Shown here piece by piece: positions 21,990 through 32,782 of a DNA stretch of 39,660 nt. A model generated the notes under the pieces. The model was not told the DNA's origin. It made no database searches and saw only the letters and a list, made by a program, of their open reading frames with translations. Source of the stretch: Plantago elongata (Eukaryota > Streptophyta > Magnoliopsida > Lamiales > Plantaginaceae); NCBI GenBank assembly GCA_036897095.1, contig JAYMSP010000878.1, positions 1-39,660 on the forward strand, read 5' to 3'. Both the position numbers and the translations under genes were made by a program. Position 1 is the stretch's first letter; every line of letters begins with the position of its first letter.

Positions 21990-23174
21990 CTGAACAAATT
22001 CACCCCTTGTCTTCACCCTCTTCTTCGATGACCAGACGGCCTCCTAGTAGTCGAAGGGTTGATTTCTTGTGGATGAATCTCCAGAGTAATTTGACTTTTC
22101 AAGATAGAAAGAATGGGAAAAATAGAGAAGGAATATGCAGCTTTGTACGATGAAACATGAAAATATCGATCGATAATAGAATCAAGTGTGATCCTCGACC
22201 TCTTCATCGCTGCCACATCATGAGCACATGGGAATCTGTTAACTTCCCACCACCTGCAAGAACATGTCTTTGCCTCTAGGTCAACTGTGACGCTGGGGTC
22301 AGATTGAACGCTAACAACATTGACTTCTAAGGTAATGGTGATCCACTGCTCACAATCTGAAGCTAGTTTCCTTCACATCGTGTCCCTGTTCGGACACAAG
22401 ACACCATTCCATTTGACGGACTCGTTCCTCCTCTCTCAAAAAGAGTCATAATCTTCTCACGTACATACTCAATCAATCGAATGCTTAATTGAAAGACCAC
22501 GACCTCCGCTTATCCATGCATTGAATGACTCCTCAACATTTGAGAACATCTCACCATAACGTATCGGGGGAGAGTATGCAGTCGTCCAATGATCCAATGG
22601 AACAGATTCAATGAAACTCACTAGTGCATAAGAGCCTTCATCACGCCACTATTCAAGCTTTTCCTTCAACACAGAAACATGCACATCATATGCACATTCA
22701 CTCAGTCCGAAAACAAACATCTTCCTTAGACCCTTAGCAATGCCCCTACTGCCAACGAATCCCTCAAATTACGCTTAAGATGCTCAAGACAGTAAAGATG
22801 CTGGGCTCTGTCACCAAAAACAACGGGGATACCCTCGATTAGACCAGGAGCACGGTCAGATATTATAGCAAGCTCTCGATCGCCACTTACAACCTGGTCA
22901 AGATGCTCTAGAAACCATAGCCAGCTTGCAGTATTACGAGCCTTCTCGAGTGCCCTATAAGCCTTGTTGTATGACACTTCAATTGCATAAAAGTCCCAGA
23001 AAAACTTCTTTACCTCATTCGCACCCGTACACGCAGCAATGTTCATAGAATCCAAAATAAGATCACACATCAAAGTCGTTGCCAACAAATCACCCTTCTC
23101 AATCAAAGGTGAAGGAACACATGTATGTTGATTAATCAACTCTTTGATGTAGAACCAATTGTTTGCTGCATAAA

Positions 23175-23194
23175 CCCCCCCCCGCGCCCCGGGA
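23175..23194. repeat. Poly-C run with GC-rich neighbour in the transposase
   Basis: Nine C residues followed by GCGCCCCGGG, a GC-rich spot in an otherwise AT-rich region. It breaks the reading frame of the transposase and is a place where sequencing or assembly errors are likely. Confidence 0.8.
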
Positions 23195-24059
23195 AAAGCT
23201 TGGCAACCTCCTTAATCTCCAAGTGTCAACATAGTGATAACAGTCTCCTGCCCCTTCCCTCCTACAAACCACCATACAAAACGACATCACTTACACCTTG
23301 AGTAAATGGAACAGAGGATGTACCTACAATACCATGTCCTAAAACTAGTCCAACATCTGAAACTACTTCACTATGACCTGTAACTAGAGAACTCTCACTT
23401 AAAACACAACGTGCAACCACCATACCACTACCAAAAACAGTATCAGCCCTACCAGCAACACCGAAACTAGTTTCAGATCCACCAACCCTAGTTTCAGCGT
23501 GTTTAGAACCACTGCCTCCCCAATATACATTTTCTTACTACGTAGAACATTAATGGGATCAACATCCAAGCAATCATCTCCACCAATCACAATATCCATA
23601 TCCAAAAACTTCAATCCATGAAGTTTGCATATCCCAACCATATTATTCAAGTCATCATCAATAAAAACCAAAAATCTCTTTCGATCAACAACATAAAGAA
23701 AACCTCGTCGAATCCAAATCATTCAATCGAAACCTTGAAACTGCAATTTCCAACAAATCAGAAAAGGTAAAACCATATCTAATACCAAAAGCATGATTGA
23801 GACCATTATAGGTTAACGAAACCATGAAATCCATGCTTCTAGTACGAAGATTAAGCAAAATCAAAAGAAAATCACTGAACAAACGAGATAAAAAAAAACA
23901 GAGAGAAGAAAAATCGAGAGAGAAGAAAAAGCGAGAGAGGAAAATCGAGGTTGGAATGTTCGTACGTACTGAATAATAATTGACGTGAGCTATAAGCTAA
24001 AGGGAAAGCAGCAAGGGGTATTTCAGAAAAGTCAAATACGAAAATTAAGGGTAAAAAAT

Positions 24060-24990
24060 TAGATCTGCCATAATTGTAATTGTTTTTTCAAAACAGGTTT
24101 TAAATGTAAGACCATCATGTAAAGTGACACTTTTATATACTTTTCTTTACTAAATATACATAATGAATTTGTATGGCGTGTAGTTTGACTCGATAGTCTA
24201 AATTTTCGAAAATATTAAAATGACTTAAATTTGAACTATTAAAATATAAATAATAATCATAAATAACACTAATTAAAATTGTCACTACATATAAACAACT
24301 ATCTACCAATTTATTATTAGTCATATGTAACGGGGGGAAAAGTGAAGTCAAAATATAATTTTGAGTAAGAAAAACTAAAAGAATATCCATTGTCACACCT
24401 AACACGAGCAAGCATGAAGAAAAAAAAGGTCGAGGTGTTTCAACGCACATATTTTAATAACTCAAGGGGTTTCGTGCACTTTTTTTATAACTCATGGACT
24501 AATTTAATAAATCATGGGGTTTCGCGTACAATTTTTAATAATTTAGGAGGTTTGGTACTAATTTGTTAATTCAAAGGAAATATTATGTACAATTACAATA
24601 ATTTAGAGGGGTATTTTGCATTTAACCTGGAGTTTTTAGATGGGAAAACTATTTGAAACATGTCAATTCCCGAGATGCAATCCATCTAACATGCGCAACA
24701 TCTATACCTTGTAGTCCTGCGATGGTGAACCGAACAAATGTATGAGTGTGGATTGTGTGCAAGAGTTTCTGGCTATTAGAGTATAGTCTATGGGTTTGGA
24801 ACTTGGAAGTACAGCTAGAGAGTTCAGAGGAGCAGGGATTGGTATATTGTGTGCATGAGATTATTACGGGTTCTGGAACATTTTGATATATTTATCACAT
24901 GAATGTTAAAATGCAGGACAATTTTTTTATTTTTTTTTGTGTGTTGAATAACTTGTTGTGTTCATTATTTTAAATCAAACTTGACAAAAG
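24060..24990. other. AT-rich spacer with degenerate TTTAATAACTCAAGGGG-type repeats
   Basis: No gene is seen. Between 24450 and 24625 about five loosely similar units occur, each with a form of ATAACTCAAGGGGTTTCGTG or ATAATTTAGGAGGTTTGGT, spaced about 30-40 bp apart. The last unit ends in GGGGTATTTTGCATTTAACC. Such stretches are common at the edges of plant DNA transposons, but I cannot assign a family. Confidence 0.4.
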
Positions 24991-25540
24991 GTATAATCTA
25001 GATTGGAGGAGTTTCCCAAAGGACTTTTCCGCCTTTTACCCGAGCTAGTTAATTTTGCTAAATTGTCAACTACTGAATTCGAAAATCTATTAATCCAATA
25101 TAAATCGATATACCACGGCATGTGTAGTAGCTTCTTGCAATCTTCGACGAGAGTTGATAATTCTGGAGGTGTTCCTTATTCCAAGGAATCAACTTGTCGG
25201 GGACTAGTGCTACCGCATCCACAATGTTCCTGTTCGTATCTTATATCTCTCAAGATGGTTTTGCAGTCTGGAATGAGTGAGCCATGCTGCTTCAAAACGG
25301 AATGGTCTATTCTCCGATTGTGATACCATCCGAAAAAATAAATCGAAGAAACTTTAAAAAATACAATGATCGGACTCGATCCCCATTTCCGGTGATCAGA
25401 TCGGGCCCGATCACCAAAGTTCCGACCAGATCACACAACTCCAGATTGGAGCTGTGGAGCTACAGTACGAGTCATATGACATCTCCAATCTCATTTTTAT
25501 CATCTAGCGACATACATGAGATCTAGTTCCAAAAACATCA
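24990..25540 (+). other. Balanced-composition stretch with short open frames of unknown nature
   Basis: A 106-codon frame (25003-25323) and an overlapping 80-codon frame (25284-25526) lie in sequence that is less AT-rich than its surroundings. The first reads like an ordinary protein (EEFPKGLFRLLPELVNF at its start), but I recognise no domain and see no intact gene structure. It could be a fragment of a gene or of a transposon. A perfect 14-bp palindrome, GATCGGGCCCGATC, is found at 25399-25412. Confidence 0.25.
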
Positions 25541-25719
25541 GTGATAAAAATGCAGAGGATGAATAAAGTACGGCTTCCATATTGAATACTATCTCCCCTG
25601 AAACAAGAACTAGTCTAAATTTTACTTTTTCACCAACTGGACTGGAAAAATAATACAAAAACACAGCAAATCTTTCACCACTCCAAAAGGTCAGGTGAGA
25701 AATGTGAAGTACTGCTACT

Positions 25720-28700
25720 CTATTTTGGTGCAGAACGCCTTTGTCTCTTATACCTTTTAGGGGAATCTCCTCCTTTCACTGCGACCTCATCGCTGGCAAC
25801 CTCGGATTCTGGATCATGACAACTCACAACAGTATCAAGGGTCTGACTTGAATCAGCGGGACTTGCCTTGTCCAACGACTTGCCTTTCCTGTTAGCAGGA
25901 ATAACTTCAGTTGTTCCTGTTTCTAGACCATCACTCTTCCTCACTGGTTCATCAGAACTGGAAGGCACATACAATGCTTGACGTTTTGGTGAAGGGTTCC
26001 TTGTCAATTGTTCATTGGAAAAGGAATTCTGCTCTAGTAAAGGCTCAGGGATATTCCCATCAACTTGATGAGGCTGGGGCTCCAAGATATCCTTTTCAGG
26101 TTTGGCCGAATCTAAAGGTGCTGTATTCTCCGTAACCTGTAACTCTTTACACTCTGGCTCGCAAGTCATAGGGTCGTCTTTGTCCGGTTTTACAGTGCCT
26201 ACACAAGATACTGATGCAGGGGCATCAGTTACAGATGGCAAGATCTCATCTACCCTTCCTATTACTTCGTCTTCGTTAACTGGTAGAGGATTTGCAATAT
26301 CATCCATCAGCATAGGTGTCGCAGTTTGATTGGCTGACGCATCGCATGGCAGATTTAGCATAGATGGGGAAGCTTCTCTACTGCCAGTGATGGTATCCAA
26401 CTCTATCATCTCCGACTGTAAGTTGTCGTGTAACTCCGAAATTGGGGAGTCTCTGGAGATTGGTGTGACTAGAGGCTCAAAGTTCGTTTCAGGAATATCA
26501 TTCACATGCGATGGAGAACCATTTAACCCAAATGAAGCAGATGGTGTAGGTGATTCTTGTCCAGGAGTACATGGATAATACGAATTGACCCCTGGGTTTG
26601 CACCAACAGGATATCCTGTCATCCCACCTCTCCTTCTTGGCCTACAACGTTTTGTTTTCGGACCAACAGGAAACATATCTTGAGAGGATAAAACAGCCTG
26701 GTCCCCGTTGCTCATTCTTAACGTACATGCACAGATATCTCGAATCTTACCAAGGGCTTGGAAGAATGGATTAGTAGAATCTGCAAAAATGCAGTAATAC
26801 TGTGAGTGGGCCTTTTAGGTTTTGTTGAAGGAATCAATTCCTACGTGTGTGTACAAGAAGAAACTTTAATGCTTCAATTACACCAACTTTCCGTGAACCC
26901 ATTTTTAAAGAATAGACCTGTCAGTTTTACAATATGACTTACAACACTCTTGATGCTTATGCACATATAGTATGTATGATAACAGCAAAGCACACTTGTG
27001 ACTTTGATCTATTCTTTTAGATCTATATCCCTTTAAAATCTTACGTTTGATCTTTCCCCCAGGGGGAACAGCTGACGAATGCAATTGCTTTGGGGGGTCA
27101 ATCTTTGAGAAATGTAAAATCTCTAGCGTGTGACAAATAAATGACATCCATACCTTCAGAATCCAATTGCATAGTATTTGGATCTGCAGTATCATGGAAT
27201 TCAGGTGCACTAATTGACGAGTCCCATGTCTGAGGTGTATCAACCATGTCACCATAGCTTGGCGGAAGAACATTCGATGACATGGGAGTCGATGGTGATG
27301 ATGCTGGAACATATAATCCTCTTCTTCGGCTGTCAGCTGTTTGTCCACCAGCAAAACCACCTCTTTTTCTTGGTCTTCCCCTCTGTGCCTTGGGAGGCAT
27401 TGTAAAGGGGGTTGCTACTTGAGACGGTGAATCCACATCCTGGCGAACAGGCAGCCTGTGGTCCTCATGAGCTGCCCTGAGTGTATAGACACATATATCC
27501 TGGATCTCTCTAAGGGCATCCTCCCCAGAGACGTCATATCCATCCTGAATAGTCTCAGAAGCCCGGTTATATATTCGTTGTAAGCTCTGTACCTGGATAA
27601 CAAATAACATATAAATAATACCATTCTCAAAACGGGAAGGAATTAACTAAAACAGGAAGGATCAGTTTTTGGGGATATTACACAACAAAATAACCCAGTC
27701 TCAGATCTAGGAAGTAGTAGGAAAGATACACCGAGTCCTCCACACCATAGAATGAACCGTTTAAGGGAAAAAGTACTACAATTTTATCACCAATAGGAAA
27801 AGAAATTGGCCCATTCTATGGGCAACGTGTTATTCTCCTAATAAAACTAGAACTCAAAGTTGTTAGTGGTCCATCAGTAACTAAACCTTATAATGCTATT
27901 TGGTATGCTTCATGAACCATAATAGGATCATGCTGAGATGAGATGAGATGAGATGAGATGAGTTGAGTTGAGTGAATGTGTGTGTACATTAGCAGATCTT
28001 TCTTAGTCTTAAGACTCCACATCTTTATGTATGACTTTTCTAAACAAGTCTTATACAGTTGCACCTGTATTCTTCTAGAAAGACCTTAATCCATTAATTT
28101 CACTTGATGGACAAGCACCAACCCATTGTAATCAATCCTCTAGCATCTTCTCATCTATGGGCAATGAATGTAGCTTAAAACGAACGACAATGTTCCCCAC
28201 CCTATCGTTCCCGGTGTTATCACACATCCAGCAAAGTATCTGAATGTCCACTACACTAATCTTATGCATGTGGCTTCGGTTGGGACCAACTACAACTGAA
28301 ATTTCTAATACTAGTAGAAAACATTCATGAAGACAAAAGCACGAGAACTGATTTAGAATGTAGAGCAAATTGTGTTACCATAGCCTCCATTGACCCTCCA
28401 TGATATCTTGCATTTGGACGAGATGCAGGATTACCAATCAACAAGCGAGTGATTTGCCGGTACCATACCATGTATGAATCATTTGGATCCATTTGACAAT
28501 CAATCAGAGGTGCAGATACCACACGAGCAGATCTCTCTGCCCACATATCTACGAACTGCCTGTGGTGATTGGCCCAATCATAATTCTGCCTCCCACGCCT
28601 ATCAGTAAAATGTATGTCCTGGATAGTGTCACAAATCGCAGGGATGGTTTGTCTTTGTCCAAATTGGCGAAGAGCACGGTCAGGATGGTGGAACTCCACC

Positions 28701-30285
28701 ACATCAAAGCAGATGAGAGGAGCCACTGTTTGCCAAATTCTACTCCCAGCCAGACAGTACTCTGGAAGGCTGGCCAAGACATCACCAGGATATGGATCCC
28801 ATATAAACTACAAAAGAATTACATCTCATATACTTGAAACAATATATTATAGAAATACAACGTAAAGAATAGAGAGGCTGGTTTGCTTTTTTAAGACTAG
28901 GACATCTCATATACCTGGTCATCCTTCATATTGTCTAGCTGGTCTCTATATAAGACTAGGACATGTGTACCCACACTCTCCAGTTTGAAACCAACATTCC
29001 ACCTAAAATCAATTAGTTATTCACCAATAAGCCAACTCATTTTTTGGAAACTTATTTGTGGTATTTGAATTTCTACTCATACCTGGAACCATATGGTGCA
29101 GCAGGTAAATGTTGCTCTCCAGCAACTATATCAGGTACTGGCTGCAGCCGAGGTGCTAATCTCCCTGGACGGACAAAAGGGATTCTCTCCCATGCCCAGA
29201 TCTGATAAATATTTGGAAGAAACATATTTCTTAGCACTACTCTTAATTGTTTATCAAGAAACAGAAGCAGATATAATATATAGAGTGATGTACACATATA
29301 ACCCAGGAATATGTGGATAAGCGTGTTACACCCTCCCCCATCCCAAAAAAAAATCCACGAACAGGAAATCCATGCAATATTAGAGAGTACATGTGAACAA
29401 AGTGAAAACTTCAGTTGGTATGCCAATATTTTCAGAGTTTCAAGGAGTGAGCAAAACGGCCTAATAGCAGTGTTACTATCTGTAATCTCACAAACACAGA
29501 GTTTCCCCTACAAAGGCTGTTACCTGCAAGAGTACTAGAGGTCCACATATATCCGAAGTCTCGGGTTTGGTTGCTCGGCACAAAGCACGGTACAAACAAG
29601 CAAGGACTGCACTACCCCAGCTTAACCTCCCAGCTGCTTCAAAGTCCCTGAGCAGCGGTAAGTACATCAGCTTCACCTTATTATTTGACATATCTGACAA
29701 TAATTGGCCCCCTAGCAACTGCAAAATGTAAGCCCTGGCATAAAACTGCACGGTATCTTCCGATGCATCATCTGGTAATGTTTTGAATCTCTCTTGTAAG
29801 CAACGGATTTTGAGGCGGCCTCGGTCAAAGTCCTCTGGCGGAGGTCTAAATCCTAATAGCTCATGACATATTTCCTGCCATTCATCCATCGAGCGGTTTG
29901 TATCTACACCTGTGATAGGGTCGCCATCAACAGGGAGACCCCACAATACGGCAATGTCTTGTAGTGTGACAGTCGCCTCGCCAACAGGAAAATGGAAAGT
30001 ATGTGTCTCTGGACGCCATCTCTCAACTAATGCTGTTATTAAAGCATGGTCCAGCCTAATACGCCCAGCCTTATACACCCCATAAAATCCTGCTCTTAGC
30101 AAAACTTGTTGTACCCTTGGGTGCAGGGGGCCCAAGCGCCAAAAGTGTCCATCACACCTCCTACACGTCAGAGGCTCGAAATCCTGTCCATTCCATATCT
30201 CCGTAGATCTGTGGCGTTCTTGTAGAGTAAGTATAGAGTTGTCAATAGGTCCAGGGTGCAATGTGTGAACCAGTCCAGCATCCAT
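25720..30285 (-). CDS. MAIN-like protein (plant mobile domain / aminotransferase-like), 965 residues
   Basis: Six coding exons on the minus strand: 29524-30285, 29083-29201, 28915-29002, 28379-28807, 27154-27592 and 25720-26780. All have GT-AG borders and phases that fit, giving 965 codons and a TAA/TAG-type stop at 25720. Residues 1-466 are the plant mobile domain of the MAIN/MAIL group: HRSTEIWNG, a GFYGVYKAG block, LVERWRPETHTFHFP, GEATVTLQDIAVLWGLPV and later YHGGSMEAM. In Arabidopsis, MAIN and MAIL1 are nuclear and keep transposons silent and meristems stable, acting with the PP7L phosphatase. The remaining 500 residues are low in conservation, with an AT-hook-like RGRPRKRGG near residue 537, a second, RCRPRRRGG, near 657, and a basic C-terminus (KRYKRQRRSAPK). 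The start is preceded by an in-frame TAG. I cannot tell which MAIL paralogue it is. Confidence 0.88.
27934..27972. repeat. (GAGAT)n microsatellite in a MAIN-like intron
   Basis: Run of GAGAT units drifting into GAGTT, within the intron at 27593-28378. No function is suggested. Confidence 0.85.
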
Positions 30286-31425
30286 CTATGTAACCTTCAC
30301 ACAACAAAATAAATAAATAAATAGGAGTATATAAATAAAAGAATGATAAATGAAAGATTTGGAATATCAAGATTGATTGTTGATACACACATGCCAAAGT
30401 TTCTACGTAACATTGTTCACTAAAGATACTTAATCAGGAGCAATACATCGAAGATAATGGTCTCCCAAAACATCATATTTAGACACTTTATTCATACCCT
30501 CAGGTATCAATAGTTCATGCAAAAAAAAGTTCTCTATTCTGCAACTGTCAGGTAGTCAATCAAAAAAAGTTCTCAATTCTGCAACTGCCAAGCAAAAAAG
30601 TTCTCAACTCTGCACGCTAAGAGTCAGACGAATTACAAGGTGCTGTAGTGTGTGAGTGTGTGTGTGTGCTGTAGTATACAGTATATGGTTCAGATTCAGG
30701 CCACCAAGAGACCCAAGCCCACTACAAGAAGTAAGGTCAAGGAAATTTCATCTAAAATAGCACATACCCTCCACCAGCCAGGATACATAACAACACTTCA
30801 TCATCTACCTTACTACTATATCCTACGGGTATGCTTTGGCAACGCCACAGAACCAATTAGATTTAGTAGCATGGTAAAACTAACCATTCTTACAAGACTT
30901 CTCCACTGGAACCAACCAGGGTGTAAGCCATGTCGTAATTCAGAGGTCTCAACCAAATCCGGCAACAACACAAGGCTTAAAGTAAATAAGAGAGCAAAAG
31001 AGTGAAGTGGGCAGCTAAGATTTTTTAGGTCTATGAGGAGTAAAAATGCTTCTCTTACTAAGTAGGTCTCAAATTTGGCAGCTAAGATTACTAAACGAAC
31101 ATTTGGACTGGAAGTATTCCATTGTAGACGAGATTTCGAAGGATAAGCAGTACAGCTCATCATTCGTTTGATTTATTTTCTAACAAGTATGACAGTCATC
31201 AAAATCATGACTTTTTTATATCAACGGAATCACTGAAGCCAGGCAAAATCCACAGCAACAATTCTCACAGTAGCTAAATAGCAAGATTTACAGAAAAGCA
31301 AAATAAGCAAACCTCAACTATCCACATTCCACAATTGAATTCATTCAAGCAGCAATTTTTTCGAAAAATCGAATAACAACAGAACGAAACCTTATCAAAA
31401 AGCAAAAAAAAGATAGAAGCTTTAC
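30286..31425 (-). other. Putative 5' leader intron of the MAIN-like gene
   Basis: On the minus strand a donor (CTCG/GTAAAG) at 31425 and an acceptor (TTACATAG) at 30286 would define a 1,140-bp intron that ends right before the start codon. Open frames inside are short and unsupported. Leader introns of this size are common in housekeeping plant genes. RNA data are needed to confirm the borders. Confidence 0.45.
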
Positions 31426-31760
31426 CGAGACCCAATCTGAATCAAATTAGCAAATGGAATCGAGAATGCGGAAAGTTGAGAAGAGGGGGAAAGAAAAAGA
31501 AGAGCTTTGAAGGTTTAGCAGCAAAGAAAATGGAGGGAAGGAAGGAAGGAAGGAGTGATTCAACGGCTATTGAAAAATCGAAAGAAATCAGGCTTGGTGG
31601 GTGGCTGCCATTAGAGAAACACGATTTTCGTTCTGGTTTGAGTTTGGTGAAGAGAAAGTGTTTGTTAGGGTTTTTTGTGATTATTGATTTGATTTGATTT
31701 GAGTTGAGTTCAATCAATCAAGTGTGATACCAGATATAATATCACCCAAAACCTAAAAGC
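31426..31760 (-). promoter_or_regulatory. Leader and proximal promoter of the MAIN-like gene, with telo-box
   Basis: On the minus strand the region turns from AT-rich into a CT-rich leader before the putative donor at 31425. A telo-box, AAACCCTA on the minus strand, lies at 31666-31673, about 240 bp upstream of the donor. Telo-boxes near the start site are typical of genes active in dividing cells, which agrees with the meristem role known for MAIN and MAIL1. Confidence 0.5.
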
Positions 31761-32782
31761 GTCCTCTTCCAACATTATCTCTTCAATTTGCAGTATTGCA
31801 TCTTCATTCTATTCTAATTATAAACATGCCCCTAAACTTTCATTTTGAGTCTTAACTCCATACTAGAAATATCACAATTTCATGGATATCGGAAAAAAAT
31901 ATCAGTTTATCATAATCGAGTGTTTGACATACTCACTTAAGTAAATGGAGATAAATTAGATTGTTTTTATTTATGTAAACTTGTTGTAATAGTGATATAT
32001 TTAAATTTTATAGTGTAAATAATAGTATCAATTTTTAAACTTTATTACATCAAGTGTAAAATTATTACTTATATTAGTAAACATGAATAAACTAATCAAG
32101 ATTCAAAATCAACATGTATGGATCTGTCATTAACAAACTTACAAGGCTACCTTTTTTTATTTTAAGAAATCAACACAAACTAATATCAAGAAACTAAGTG
32201 ATGGAAAATCTATACCTTTAGAATTATAAAAATTTACGGTATACATGAAAATGAGAAGTGCGTTATTATTACATATTTTCTATAATAAAGTTGGTTATAT
32301 CATATATTTGATTTGGATTAATATTTTAACACCTCAAAATTTCAAATCAAATGAAGGAGTTTAAAGGAACTGAGAACAATATTTAGGATACACTTGACCT
32401 TTTGGGAATTTATCCATGATGGTTAACGAAGTTTTCTGATTCGCACACGAGTGGTGATGACAAAGTTCACGGAAAATGACATGGGTAGGTAGGTACTGTG
32501 AGACCAACATACAACCCGAAAGAGTTACCTATAAATAATCGTATCGGTCTAAAGAATCAGGACTCGGCCGATTAGTTACCGGTCGATATAAAATAGTCAA
32601 TGCTTACTTGAGAGATATCATAGGTTAGCTAGCCGCCCTTGTATTATTTGTCAATGGTCCTAAATTATTAGTCGAATCGAACACTACAAAATTAGGTTTC
32701 ATCCAATTAATTCAATTGTATAGTGACAGACAAACAAACAGTCGTTTGATTTCAACACTAAATTCCTCTTTTCTTGCTTCCT
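31761..32782. other. Divergent intergenic region between MAIN-like and prenyltransferase genes
   Basis: About 1 kb of AT-rich sequence that must carry the promoters of both divergent genes. The first 700 bp have no recognisable feature. From 32500 the composition rises in GC toward the prenyltransferase gene. No clear TATA box was placed. Confidence 0.4.

Larger units (their letters stand above)
21714..23882 (-). pseudogene. MuDR-type MULE transposase, frameshifted and internally deleted
   Basis: Minus-strand order, from high to low coordinates. An N-terminal MULE domain (SLTYNGLNHAFGIRYGFTF) has a frameshift near 23700. Next comes a MuDR region with W-x-n-HTC (near 23110), then the MULE transposase core with SDRAPGL (second catalytic Asp, near 22857) and CLEHLKRN, a W...RY...NVEESFNAW block (22540-22590), and a SWIM zinc finger with CxC at 22256-22264 and CxH at 22220-22228. 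After an intron at 21786-21989 comes a C-terminal CCHC knuckle (CSRCKQSGHNRKTC). Between KAYRALEKA and ASWLWFLEHL about 100 residues expected in the family are absent, including the first catalytic Asp (DGTHL type). There are also stops near 22670 and a G-run frameshift near 23180. It cannot be active. Confidence 0.82.
15990..24060. mobile_element. Mutator-like element (MULE) with ULP1-type protease, decayed
   Basis: Holds a plus-strand ULP1-type (C48) protease gene at about 16.8-21.1 kb and a minus-strand MuDR-type transposase at about 21.7-23.9 kb, converging with about 640 bp between their stops. MULEs carrying a ULP1-like protease are known in plants (Kaonashi/KI-MULE group). Both genes contain stops or deletions. 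The ends are estimates: left near a TATATAA box at 15991, right near the GGGTATTTC and AAGGGTAAA stretch around 24015-24050. No terminal inverted repeats or 9-bp target duplication were found by eye. More than 80 copies of TAGTTTCATG and variants fill its introns and spacer. Confidence 0.75.

Noticed and set aside
15990..24060. Exact ends of the MULE with terminal inverted repeats and a 9-bp duplication
   Set aside because: No convincing pair of inverted repeats was found by eye in either flank, so the limits are given only as estimates.
25911..26578. Plus-strand frames opposite the last MAIN-like exon
   Set aside because: Shadows of the minus-strand exon, whose frame is longer and spliced in phase with five other exons.
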